Source: Bradyrhizobium sp. CSA112 (lineage in GTDB: Bacteria > Pseudomonadota > Alphaproteobacteria > Rhizobiales > Xanthobacteraceae). From it: a stretch of DNA of 64,000 nt. The stretch covers positions 179,168-243,167 of the forward strand of contig NZ_JAACFS010000007.1 of the NCBI RefSeq assembly GCF_029051645.1, read 5' to 3'. The notes below the pieces were generated by a model. It did not search any database. It was not told the origin of the DNA and saw nothing but the letters and a program-made list of their open reading frames with translations. The position numbers and the translations under genes were made by a program. Positions 27,591 to 35,258 of this stretch are shown piece by piece; the first letter of the stretch is position 1; each line of letters opens with the position of its first letter.

Positions 27591-27622
27591 CGGAACTCCC
27601 CTAGAGTCGCGTCATTGTAGAA

Positions 27623-27670
27623 TATGACGCTTGACATAGCCAGCCCGGTCACACTATGCCAACTGTCATA
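27623..27670. promoter_or_regulatory. Paired TetR-type operators overlapping a sigma-70-like promoter
   Basis: Two 16 bp dyads, TATGACGCTTGACATA (27623-27638) and TATGCCAACTGTCATA (27655-27670), share the form TATGNC-N4-GNCATA, with centres 32 bp apart. The two 18 bp segments are also imperfect inverted repeats of each other (14 of 18). The promoter TTGACA (27631-27636), 18 bp, TATGCC (27655-27660) reads toward the operon, with its -35 in the first dyad and its -10 in the second. Bound repressor would block polymerase. Confidence 0.75.
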
Positions 27671-27694
27671 ACCGGTAGCGGGAGGCAACGATCG

Positions 27695-28183
27695 ATGACG
27701 TTTATCCACGTGATGACGCCGCAGGGGCGGCTGACGTCCGACCAGCGGCGCCTATTGGCGAAGACGCTGACGGATGCCGTGCTGGTGCCGGAGGTCGGCA
27801 AACTCACGCCGGAGGCGCGCCGCGGCTATCAGGTGCATTTTGCGGAGCGTCCGCTCGACATGATCGCGCATGGCGGAGAGCTGCTTTGTGACAGACCGAG
27901 CGACGTCATGGTGCTCGACGTCGTGGTGATGGATTGCTGCTGGACGCGCGAAGATCGCGCCACCGTCATCCGCAACATCCACTCCGCGCTTGCGGAGGCC
28001 TGCGGGATGAAGGCGCCCTCGCCCGCCTGGTGGATCAATTTCCGCATCATCGAGGAAGGAAGCTGGGGCTCACGCGGCGGCGTGCTATCGTTCATCGACC
28101 TGCTCGACCACGGCGCATCGCACTTTTCGCCGGAGCGCGCCGCGGCGATCCGCACCGCGCTCGCCGTCAAATACGAGCGCTAG
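27695..28183 (+). CDS. Tautomerase-like protein of a catabolic operon
   Basis: A 162-residue protein with two repeats of a beta-alpha-beta pattern (TFIHVMTPQGRLTSDQRRLLAKTLTDAV and SPAWWINFRIIEEGSWGSRGGVLSFIDLL). This suggests a fused tautomerase/MIF-type fold. The catalytic Pro1 of that superfamily is not seen: residue 2 is Thr. The ATG at 27695 follows GGGAGG; an in-frame ATG at 27656 has none and would sit inside the operator. It is the first gene of a TetR-controlled operon with a crotonase and a 2-keto-4-pentenoate-hydratase-like enzyme. The fold call is tentative. Confidence 0.6.
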   Translation: MTFIHVMTPQGRLTSDQRRLLAKTLTDAVLVPEVGKLTPEARRGYQVHFAERPLDMIAHGGELLCDRPSDVMVLDVVVMDCCWTREDRATVIRNIHSALAEACGMKAPSPAWWINFRIIEEGSWGSRGGVLSFIDLLDHGASHFSPERAAAIRTALAVKYER

Positions 28184-28235
28184 CGGACACCCCGCACCGC
28201 CATTTCCAGGACATTCAGGACCGAGAGGGTAGACC

Positions 28236-29012
28236 ATGAGCGAAGGAAAGATCCGCACCGAGCCTCACGACCGCATTTTCAAGATCATCATCGACAACCC
28301 CGCCAAGAAGAACGCGTTCTCGCCGATCATGATGGAGCAATTGTCGGACGCCCTGACGGAACTGCACAACAATGACAGCTATTGGGTCGGCGTCATCTGC
28401 GCCGAAGGCAAGGATTTCACGGCCGGCCTCGACATGCCGAAATTCTTCGGCCCTACTGCCGAGAAGCGGAATATCAGGGAAGGCAATGTCGATGTGTTCG
28501 GCCTCGGCAAGCGCTGCAAGAAGCCGATCGTGTCAGCGGTGCAGGGCATCGTCTTCACCATCGGCATCGAACTGATGCTGGCGGGCGACATCGTCGTTGC
28601 CGCCGACGATGCCCGGTTCTGCCAGATGGAATCCAAGCGCGGCATTGCGCCGCTCGGCGGCGCGCATTTCCGCTTCCTGTCGCGCACCGGCTGGGGCAAT
28701 GCGATGTATCATCTGTTCCTGTGTGATGAGTTCACGGCTTCGCGCGCCCGCGAGATCGGATTGGTCCAGGAAGTGGTGCCGGCAGGCCAGCAGATCGAAC
28801 GCGCGATGGCGCTCGCCGCGATTATTGCCGGCAATGCGCCGCTCGGCATTCAGGTCACCAAGGAAGCGGCTCTGAGATATGTCGAGCAGGGCGAGCAGGC
28901 CGCCATCGCCTATATTCCGACCGTGCGCGAACGCGTGTTGAACAGCGCCGACGCAAAAGAAGGCATTCAATCCTTCATCGAGCGGCGCGCCGCGGTGTTT
29001 CAGGGACGATGA
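28236..29012 (+). CDS. Enoyl-CoA hydratase/isomerase (crotonase) family protein
   Basis: A 258-residue crotonase-fold enzyme. The CoA and oxyanion region is GKDFTAGLDMPKFFG (about 65-79) and VQGIVFTIGIELMLAGDIVVAADDARFCQMESKRGIAPLGGAHFRF (about 103-148). The usual catalytic Glu pair of hydratases is not plainly conserved: the second position region reads SKRGIAPLGG. The reaction could therefore be hydration, isomerisation or C-C bond cleavage. It is the second gene of the TetR-controlled operon, 52 bp after the tautomerase-like gene and 7 bp before the hydratase-like gene. Confidence 0.87.
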   Translation: MSEGKIRTEPHDRIFKIIIDNPAKKNAFSPIMMEQLSDALTELHNNDSYWVGVICAEGKDFTAGLDMPKFFGPTAEKRNIREGNVDVFGLGKRCKKPIVSAVQGIVFTIGIELMLAGDIVVAADDARFCQMESKRGIAPLGGAHFRFLSRTGWGNAMYHLFLCDEFTASRAREIGLVQEVVPAGQQIERAMALAAIIAGNAPLGIQVTKEAALRYVEQGEQAAIAYIPTVRERVLNSADAKEGIQSFIERRAAVFQGR

Positions 29013-29019
29013 GGCGAAC

Positions 29020-29805
29020 GTGAAAGCAGTTTCCGGAAAACAGGAAGAACTGGCGAACCTGCTCGCGCACGCGCGGCGCAACGTGAGCCAAGTGACCCTG
29101 CCCGATGATCTCGTACCTGAAACAGCCAACGTTGCCTACGCGGTCAACCAGTTCGTGGCAGAACGGCTAGGCTGGGAACCGCTGGGCTGGAAGATTGCCG
29201 GCACGACGGACGCCGTGCGCGGCAAGCTGCAACTGGACGGACCAATCTATGGCCGGACGTTCCGCCGCTTTGCCTGCACCTCTCCCATACGTTTCAAGGC
29301 GGCGGAATTGCTCGACCCGCTGATCGAATGCGAGTTCTTCGTCACGCTCGCGCGCGACCTGCCGCCGCGCGACGAGCCCTGGACTTTTCCCGAGACGATC
29401 GAGGCGATCGCCGAGGTTCACGCCGGCATCGAAGTGGCGGAATGCCGCTATCCGAGAAAGGCCCTGCCGCCGCTGCCTGCCATTCTCGCCGACGGCAGCG
29501 CGTCGGGACGCTATGTCTTTGGCGACAGAATCGAGAATTGGCGCGAGGGACTTGCGTCCATGCCGGTCCGGCTCGAGATCGACGGGGTCTTGCGGCGCGA
29601 GGGCGTGGGCGCCGACGTCATGGGCGATCCGCTGCGGCCATTGTGGTGGCTGGCCGAACAGCGCCGCCAATGGGGCGACGGGCTTCGCGCCGGCGAGACT
29701 GTTAGCACCGGCTCGATGACTGGCATGCTGCCGGTACGCGGCGGCCAGCATGTCCGCGCGCGGTTCGGCGAGGCGGCGACGATCGAGATCACGATCGATC
29801 TGTGA
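29020..29805 (+). CDS. 2-keto-4-pentenoate hydratase / fumarylacetoacetate hydrolase-like protein
   Basis: A 261-residue MhpD/FAH-superfamily protein. Family features are WKIAGTTDAVRGKLQLDGPIYGR (about 49-71), LIECEFFVTLARDLPPRDEPW with the metal-ligand Glu positions (about 101-121), EVHAGIEVAECRY, and the C-terminal ETVSTGSMTGMLPV. Such enzymes hydrate or decarboxylate dienoates in meta-cleavage pathways, using a divalent metal. The start is GTG at 29020. With the crotonase and tautomerase-like genes it suggests breakdown of a ring-cleavage or unsaturated acid; the substrate is unknown. Confidence 0.85.
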   Translation: MKAVSGKQEELANLLAHARRNVSQVTLPDDLVPETANVAYAVNQFVAERLGWEPLGWKIAGTTDAVRGKLQLDGPIYGRTFRRFACTSPIRFKAAELLDPLIECEFFVTLARDLPPRDEPWTFPETIEAIAEVHAGIEVAECRYPRKALPPLPAILADGSASGRYVFGDRIENWREGLASMPVRLEIDGVLRREGVGADVMGDPLRPLWWLAEQRRQWGDGLRAGETVSTGSMTGMLPVRGGQHVRARFGEAATIEITIDL

Positions 29806-29807
29806 CC

Positions 29808-30698
29808 TCATCCGGTCAAAATCGATTTCAGCGCGTCGCGCTGCTCGACGATGAAGTCGAAGAAGGCGGCGATGCGCGGCACGCGGCGGATATCGGGATG
29901 CGTCAACAGCCGCCAGCTTCGTGTCAGCTCCGGAACGGGGCCGAGCACGCGGACCAGATCCGGCTCCGCATCGCCGAGCGCCGTCGGCAGCGGCCCTAAC
30001 CCTGCGCCGGATTTCACCGCGGAGACCAGGCCAAGCACGCTGTTGTTGCGCACCGGCATCCTGGCTTCAGGTGCGACGTCCTTTAGCCACTTCGCGGCGC
30101 GGTGATTGGCCAGTGTCTCGTCGAAGCCTACGAGAAAATGTTGTGACAAGTCCTCGACGCGCGCCGGCTTGCCATGGCGCTCGACATAGTCACGGCTGGC
30201 GTAGACGGCCCAGAACGAATCCGCGATCTTGCGGCCGATCAGCTCGTCATCGGTATCGCCGGAGCGGAAGGCTATGTCCACCTCCCCCTTCGACAGATCG
30301 AGATAGCGGTCGCTGGTAATGAATTCGACGCGCAGATGCGGATGGCGGGCATGGAATCGGTCGATCAGGCCCGACTGCGTCATGCGGATGACGATCGGCT
30401 CCGGACAGGTGACGCGGATCGCGCCCTTCATGTCCTGTTCGACATCGGTTGCCCGCCGCTGGAAATCCCCGACCGCGGCCTCGATGCGTTCGGCGAAAGG
30501 CAGCAGCGTGGTGCCGTATTCGGTCAGGCGATGGCCGCTCGCCTGCCGTGTCACCAGCGCCTGCCCGATCCGACGTTCGAGCTCTTCGAGCCGGCGATGC
30601 ACGGTCGACTGGCTGGTGCCAAGTGCCTTGCCGGCGGCAATCGTGCTGCCATGGCGCGCAACGGCGAGAAAATATTTCAGGTCGTTCCAGTCGAACAT
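29808..30698 (-). CDS. LysR family transcriptional regulator
   Basis: A 296-residue LysR regulator. The helix-turn-helix is at about residues 1-60 (FDWNDLKYFLAVARHGSTIAAGKALGTSQSTVHRRLEELERRIG). The effector domain (about 90-290) includes VTCPEPIVIRMTQSGLIDRFHARHP. The ATG at 30698 is the normal family start; the frame runs open to 30806 without homologous content. Its stop lies 2 bases from the stop of the convergent hydratase gene. It is divergent from a cupin-protein gene 119 bp away, a plausible target. Confidence 0.9.
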   Translation of the reverse strand: MFDWNDLKYFLAVARHGSTIAAGKALGTSQSTVHRRLEELERRIGQALVTRQASGHRLTEYGTTLLPFAERIEAAVGDFQRRATDVEQDMKGAIRVTCPEPIVIRMTQSGLIDRFHARHPHLRVEFITSDRYLDLSKGEVDIAFRSGDTDDELIGRKIADSFWAVYASRDYVERHGKPARVEDLSQHFLVGFDETLANHRAAKWLKDVAPEARMPVRNNSVLGLVSAVKSGAGLGPLPTALGDAEPDLVRVLGPVPELTRSWRLLTHPDIRRVPRIAAFFDFIVEQRDALKSILTG

Positions 30699-30817
30699 GC
30701 GCCCATTATGCACTTTTGGAGCGGGCCCTAGCAATCTTGCGGCTCCCGCGGCACGGCTATGTCCCCTTAAGCTTTGCATCGAAACAACGCGGCGATTGGC
30801 CAACAAAGGAGCTATAC

Positions 30818-31249
30818 ATGCGCAGCCATCTCCTCCCGGGCATCGCCCTGCTCGCCGGTATCGGCATCAGCAATCCGGCGCTGGCGCAACAGCACGGCCC
30901 GGCAGCGCCCAATATCGCCAAGCCCAATATGGTGCTGCAGCAGATTGTCGATGGATTGCCCACTGACAACAAGCAAACCGTGCGGGTCATGACTGCAACG
31001 TTCAAGCCGGGCGACAAGACGGTCTATCACACCCACCGTTTTCCGGTGACGGTCTATGTGCTGGAAGGCGCCTTCACCCTCGAACTCGACGGCCGACCGC
31101 CGCTCACGGTCAAGGCCGGCGAAGCGATGGTCGAACCGCCAAAGGTGCCGATGACCGGCTATAACCGCAGCGCCACCGAGACGACCAAGGTCGTCATTTT
31201 CTATGTCAGCGCCAACGATACGCCGTTCCTGGACTTGCACTCGCACTAG
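30818..31249 (+). CDS. Exported cupin-domain protein
   Basis: A 143-residue protein with a signal peptide (MRSHLLPGIALLAGIGISNPALAQQ) and one cupin_2 domain. The first metal motif is KTVYHTHRFPVTVYVLEGAFTLELDG (about 67-92) and the second is around EAMVEPPKVPMTGYN. It should be a small periplasmic beta-barrel, perhaps binding a metal; the function is unknown. AAAGGAG sits seven bases before the ATG. It is divergent from the LysR gene. Confidence 0.85.
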   Translation: MRSHLLPGIALLAGIGISNPALAQQHGPAAPNIAKPNMVLQQIVDGLPTDNKQTVRVMTATFKPGDKTVYHTHRFPVTVYVLEGAFTLELDGRPPLTVKAGEAMVEPPKVPMTGYNRSATETTKVVIFYVSANDTPFLDLHSH

Positions 31250-31325
31250 GCGTGCCTGCCATTGCGGCGACAGCCACCATGCGGTCGAATTCATAACCTC
31301 CGATATTGCCGAGCGCGAGCGTCAT
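31206..31325 (-). CDS. Possible 39-residue protein with strong ribosome site
   Basis: A short minus-strand frame beginning MTLALGNIGGYEFDRMVAVAAMAG, preceded by GGGGAGGATAATCCG. It ends with a stop inside the 3' end of the cupin gene on the other strand, overlapping it by 44 bases. It lies 58 bp after the small acidic protein gene. It may be a real small gene or the surviving start of a longer lost one; I recognise no family. Confidence 0.3.
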   Translation of the reverse strand: MTLALGNIGGYEFDRMVAVAAMAGTPSASASPGTAYRWR

Positions 31326-31383
31326 CGGATTATCCTCCCCGAGAAAAAACTCAGGCTATGCCCAATCCTAAGAGCATCATGCC

Positions 31384-31563
31384 CTAGTCTTCGTCCGGCT
31401 CGCGCACGACCGGCGGTTCATTGTCATCGTCCTCTTCGTCCTCTTCATCCTCGTCCTCGTCGTCTTCTTCGGGATCCCGGGGCGGTATCGTGTCGTCCAT
31501 GATCGCGAAGAGACTCCAGTCGATCAAGCTGGTGGGAAATTCCTCTGATGTGTGTGGGGTCAT
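31384..31563 (-). CDS. Small, highly acidic hypothetical protein
   Basis: A 59-residue protein starting MTPHTSEEFPTSLIDWSLFAIM. It continues DDTIPPRDPEEDDEDEDEED, then an unbroken acidic run and NEPPVVREPDED. About half of the residues are Asp or Glu, all in the C-terminal two thirds. GAGGAGC lies six bases before the ATG. It is too short for many gene callers. The N-terminal 22 residues are not low complexity and could be an amphipathic helix. The strong ribosome site and clean start support a real gene; its role is unknown. Confidence 0.75.
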   Translation of the reverse strand: MTPHTSEEFPTSLIDWSLFAIMDDTIPPRDPEEDDEDEDEEDEEDDDNEPPVVREPDED

Positions 31564-31762
31564 GTTGTTGCTCCTCGGGTGTTATACCTCCCCTTCGGCT
31601 CCGGTTTCCGCATCGAAATGCCATTAAGAGCCGGGCATCCGTTCAGGCGCTCTGGAACAAGCGGATAAGTGACTGGGCGGTTCCCTGGTTCCAAAAGGAC
31701 ATCTCCGCCGCGCCGTCAACGGATCGGAAAAACCCGGATGACAACTTCGAGCCGGACCTCAA

Positions 31763-32410
31763 TCAGCCGGCCGGCGGCTTGTTAACCGCCAACTGAGCGT
31801 CGAAGGCACGCTTGTAGGCGGGCCGCGCTTCGCCGCGGGCCACATAGGCGGAGAGGTTCGGATATTCGTCCAGCAAACCCGACGCTCTCAACCTGAGCAG
31901 CACCGACACCATCATCAGGTCGCCCGCGCTGAACGCGCCATCGAGCCAGTCGGCATCGCCAAGGCGAGCGGAAAGCTGGCCCAGCCGGTCACGAACGCGA
32001 TCCAGGACCAGAGGCATACGTTGTGCGGTCCAGGGCTTGTCGCCCTCAAAGATCCTGGCGGTCATAAGTTCAAGAATTGGCGGCTCCACCGTGCTGAGCG
32101 CGGCGAATATCCATGTGATCGCGCGCGCCCTTGCATTGGCATCGTCCGGCAACAGGCCCGCATGGTGCTCCGCGATATGGAACACGATCGCCCCCGTCTC
32201 GAACAAGCCGAGATCGCCTTCCTCATAGGTCGGAATCTGCCCGAAAGGATGCAGCGCCAGATGTGCGGGTTCCTTCATCGCTCCGAACGAAACAAGACGA
32301 ACCTCGTAAGGTTGGCCCACTTCCTCCAGCGCCCAGCGAACGCGCGTATCACGCGCCAGTCCCTTGCCGCCATCGGGTGACCGGTCAAAGGCGGTAATGG
32401 TGATGGTCAT
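31763..32410 (-). CDS. Glutathione S-transferase family protein
   Basis: A 215-residue GST. The N-terminal thioredoxin-like domain has RWALEEVGQPYEVRLVSF, PFGQIPTYEEGDLGLFETGAIVFHIAE (cis-Pro loop and the glutathione gamma-Glu site). The helical C-domain (about 90-210) contains WLDGAFSAGDLMMVSVLLRL. It probably conjugates or reduces electrophiles with glutathione in the cytoplasm. GGAGGAG precedes the ATG. It stands alone. Confidence 0.9.
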   Translation of the reverse strand: MTITITAFDRSPDGGKGLARDTRVRWALEEVGQPYEVRLVSFGAMKEPAHLALHPFGQIPTYEEGDLGLFETGAIVFHIAEHHAGLLPDDANARARAITWIFAALSTVEPPILELMTARIFEGDKPWTAQRMPLVLDRVRDRLGQLSARLGDADWLDGAFSAGDLMMVSVLLRLRASGLLDEYPNLSAYVARGEARPAYKRAFDAQLAVNKPPAG

Positions 32411-32586
32411 CGTCAGGCTCCTCCCTGGAGAAAATCATAGGCTGCGGGGCTGGCAAGCTGTCAAGGCAAACTCACCGAGATTGATTGGCGGCGTATCTCA
32501 ATGCGCTACGACCGCTGCGCTCGCACGCGTTTCAGAACGCCTGACCAGCGTCAGAAATCCACACGCTGCCGCGCGTGTGTGCGTAT

Positions 32587-33903
32587 TCAGGTGGCAAAGC
32601 CGGTGCCCGCATTTGCGGAATGCCCGCGCGCCCGCATCAACAACAACAGCATCACCGCGATGTTCAGCGCGTTCCACGCCAGCCCATTGGCGAACGCGGC
32701 GGCGTAGGAGCCGGTGGCGTCGAAGATCGCGCCGGAAATCCACCCACCGAACGACATGCCGAACACGGAGGCGAAGATCACGATGCCGACGCGGGTTGCG
32801 GCCTCCGACGCCGGCATCGCCTCGCGCACGATGATTGCGTAGCTCGGCACGATGCCGCCCTGGAACAGGCCGAACATCGCGGAGATGATGTAGAGCGAGA
32901 TCAGGCTGTCGAAGAACAAATAGAACAACAGCGCGGTGCCCTGCGCCACCGATCCGATCAGCAGCGTGCGGATGCCGCCGATCTTGTCGGCGAGGAAGCC
33001 CGAGCCGATCCGGCTGATGATCCCAAAACCCAGCATCAGCGACAGCATTTCGGCGCCCCGCGCCACGCCATAGCCGAGATCGCCGCAATAGGCGACGATG
33101 TGAACCTGCGGCATCGACATCGCCACGCAGCAGGCGATGCCGGCCAGCGACAGGATCGCCGTCAGCGCATTGGTGGAGAGCCGCAAGTCGACGCGCGGCG
33201 GCGCCGCGTTCTCGTGATCGCGCTGCGCTCCCGCCCCCATCAGCATGCGCAGGCCAACCAGCGCCAGCGTCATCGCCACCGCCGTGAAGATGCCGATCGC
33301 GATGTGGCTGGTGCGCCAGCCCATCTGCTCCATGCCGAAATTTACCAGCGGCGGCCAGATCGCACCGCCGATGTAGTTGCCGCTGGCGGCGATGGCGACC
33401 GCCAGCCCGCGGTAGCGGTCGAACCAGTGCGAGGCCTCCGCCATCAGCGGGCCGAAGGTCGCCGACGAAGAGAGCCCGATCGCAAAATGCACCAGGATGA
33501 ATTGCCAGATCGAGGATGACATGCCGGCTACGACATAGCCGAGGCCGAGAATGCCGATGCCGAGACCGATCGCCGTGACGATGCCGTAGCGGTCGGTGAT
33601 CTTGCCGGTCAGCACCCCGCCGGAACCAAACCCGAGCATCACCATGGTGAAGGCCAGAGAGGCGGCGCCCCGGCTCGCCCCGAACTCCGCCTGCACGACG
33701 GGAAGCGCGACCACCACCGACCACATGCCGACACTGCCGAGCGAACCGATCAGCACGGCCACGGCAAGCCGGGTCCATGCCCGACGCGAATCGGGAACGA
33801 ACAGGTCGGAATCTCGAGTGAGTTCAGAAGAAATTGCCACGGCGGACGCAAGTTCGTGGTCTATTCGCCTAAGGTCAAGCCACAATGGCGCGATATTGGG
33901 CAT
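32587..33903 (-). CDS. Major facilitator superfamily transporter
   Basis: A 438-residue MFS permease with about twelve membrane helices. The loop 2-3 motif is GKITDRYGIVTAIGLGIG and the second-half counterpart is FLADKIGGIRTLLIG. It resembles the oxalate/formate antiporter (MCT-like) group in overall pattern. The first roughly 35 residues are hydrophilic, and start choice among in-frame codons near 33903 is uncertain. The substrate is unknown and no regulator is adjacent. Confidence 0.88.
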   Translation of the reverse strand: MPNIAPLWLDLRRIDHELASAVAISSELTRDSDLFVPDSRRAWTRLAVAVLIGSLGSVGMWSVVVALPVVQAEFGASRGAASLAFTMVMLGFGSGGVLTGKITDRYGIVTAIGLGIGILGLGYVVAGMSSSIWQFILVHFAIGLSSSATFGPLMAEASHWFDRYRGLAVAIAASGNYIGGAIWPPLVNFGMEQMGWRTSHIAIGIFTAVAMTLALVGLRMLMGAGAQRDHENAAPPRVDLRLSTNALTAILSLAGIACCVAMSMPQVHIVAYCGDLGYGVARGAEMLSLMLGFGIISRIGSGFLADKIGGIRTLLIGSVAQGTALLFYLFFDSLISLYIISAMFGLFQGGIVPSYAIIVREAMPASEAATRVGIVIFASVFGMSFGGWISGAIFDATGSYAAAFANGLAWNALNIAVMLLLLMRARGHSANAGTGFAT

Positions 33904-33927
33904 GCATATGTGGAGGGACGACCTCCG

Positions 33928-34057
33928 CCGTCATTCCCGATGTGCAATTGCACATCGAGGATGCGCGCCCTGGCGCAGGCCAGTAGCGAAATGGATTCTC
34001 TGATGTGCAACTGCACATCAAAGCTCGTGCTTCGCACGCCCCGGAATGACAGAGAGA
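33928..34057. repeat. Intergenic repeat, family D copy 1, with two nested small palindromes
   Basis: This begins CCGTCATTCCC and ends CCCCGGAATGACAGAGAGA, with GAAATGGATTC in the middle; 48491-48610 is a second copy. Nested inside are GATGTGCAATTGCACATC (33939-33956, a perfect palindrome) and GATGTGCAACTGCACATC (34002-34019, one mismatch pair). It can fold into branched hairpins. No coding role is evident. Confidence 0.83.
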
Positions 34058-34105
34058 ACGAGCTGCCATCTTGGCGAAATCGATAGCGGGCACTAAATTG
34101 TCGCC

Positions 34106-34531
34106 ATGTTCGTTCGCTTGACGAGGCCTGTGCGCGCCAAGGCGGGGTGGTTTGTCGCCCTGCTCTATCTGTTTTGCGTGCTCGCGCCGGGTGTTGCGCT
34201 CGCGCTCGGCGACGCCGCATCCTGCCTGATGGTCAGGCTGCAGCCGGTCGCTGCCGCGCATGTACATGCGGCTGCCGCGTCGCAAGGGCATGATGAGATA
34301 CATCAACATCACGCCGATGCGGACAACGCCACGCAGGAGCACGCCAAGCATCAGCATGACGGCAAGGGCTCGCCGGGACCCTGCTGCGCCATGCTCTGCC
34401 TTTCCGCGATCGCGGCCGATCTGCCGGCCATCGCAAAACCCTCGCAGCCGGTTTCGACCTGCGCTTCCGAGAATTTCCAGCGCCTGCCGGGCAAAGCGCC
34501 CCCTCTGCTCTACCGCCCTCCCATCGCCTGA
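34106..34531 (+). CDS. His-rich membrane/exported protein upstream of cupredoxin (DUF2946-like)
   Basis: A 141-residue protein with one hydrophobic segment (about 15-35). A His-rich stretch (HVHAAAASQGHDEIHQHHAD, then HAKHQHDGKG) follows, then PGPCCAMLCLSAIAADL with three cysteines. This pattern recalls DUF2946-type proteins found with copper-handling genes. Many His plus the Cys cluster suggest binding of copper or another soft metal in the periplasm (inference). The next gene encodes a cupredoxin 144 bp downstream. Confidence 0.68.
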   Translation: MFVRLTRPVRAKAGWFVALLYLFCVLAPGVALALGDAASCLMVRLQPVAAAHVHAAAASQGHDEIHQHHADADNATQEHAKHQHDGKGSPGPCCAMLCLSAIAADLPAIAKPSQPVSTCASENFQRLPGKAPPLLYRPPIA

Positions 34532-34675
34532 CCTGACGTAACGACACCGGCAGCCGCGCTTGCGACTGCGCGCGCATGCCGTGGTCCGTCAGAGCGTTCA
34601 ACCATGCCTGCGCAGCTTGCGGCGTCTTGTGCCATTGCGCAGCGCATCTCCGAAAAACACGAGAAAGAACATCGA

Positions 34676-35137
34676 ATGAAAATCACTGTGACAATCCTGC
34701 TGGCGCTAACCGCGCTTTCAGCCCTGCCGCGCCTGGCGCACAGCCATGACCAGCACGCCCACCAAAGCTATGCGGCGGGCGAGCCCGGCGACCCCAAAAA
34801 GCCTTCCCGCACCATCGAGGTCGGGATGAGCGAGATGGCCTACGCGCCCGCCAGCATCGAGGTGAAGCGCGGCGAACAGATCCGCTTTGTGATCCGCAAC
34901 ACCGGCGAGGATGACCACGAATTCCTGCTCGCCACCACGGCAGAAAATCTGAAACACGCCAAGGCGATGATGGAGAACCCGCACATGGAACATGACGAAC
35001 CGAACGGTGTTCGGCTTGCACCGAAGAAGTCGGCCGAGATCGTCTGGAAGTTCACCAAGTCAGGCACGTTCGAATATTCGTGCCTGATCCCCGGCCACCG
35101 CGAGGCCGGCATGGTCGGCCAGATCCTGGTGAAATAG
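34676..35137 (+). CDS. Exported cupredoxin (plastocyanin-like copper protein)
   Basis: A 153-residue secreted cupredoxin. The signal peptide is MKITVTILLALTALSALPRLAHS. The mature protein has MAYAPASIEVKRGEQIRFVIRNTGEDDHEFLL, with copper ligand His in DDHEF, and YSCLIPGHREAGMVGQILVK, with the Cys-His-Met ligand set. It would carry or buffer copper in the periplasm. The N-terminal HDQHAH is an extra potential metal site. The ATG at 34676 gives the signal peptide directly; the frame extends to 34604 without one. Confidence 0.9.
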   Translation: MKITVTILLALTALSALPRLAHSHDQHAHQSYAAGEPGDPKKPSRTIEVGMSEMAYAPASIEVKRGEQIRFVIRNTGEDDHEFLLATTAENLKHAKAMMENPHMEHDEPNGVRLAPKKSAEIVWKFTKSGTFEYSCLIPGHREAGMVGQILVK

Positions 35138-35258
35138 GTCCCGGTGAAATGAGCCACAGCTAAAAGCGACGGCGGCATGCCGGTAAAAGTTTCCTGTTTT
35201 CGTCGCCCCTGATCCACTACAACCGGGCCCAATCCGAAAGCTGGGAAACGAGACCGCC

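Noticed and set aside
31421..31627. Plus-strand frame beginning with a poly-Ser run
   Set aside because: The Ser run is the complement of the GAN codons of the acidic small protein on the minus strand, which has the better ribosome site and a non-repetitive head.
31548..31796. 82-codon plus-strand frame between the acidic-protein and GST genes
   Set aside because: It overlaps both neighbours, has a Cys-rich improbable start and no ribosome site. The part from about 31640 looks protein-like but matches nothing I know.
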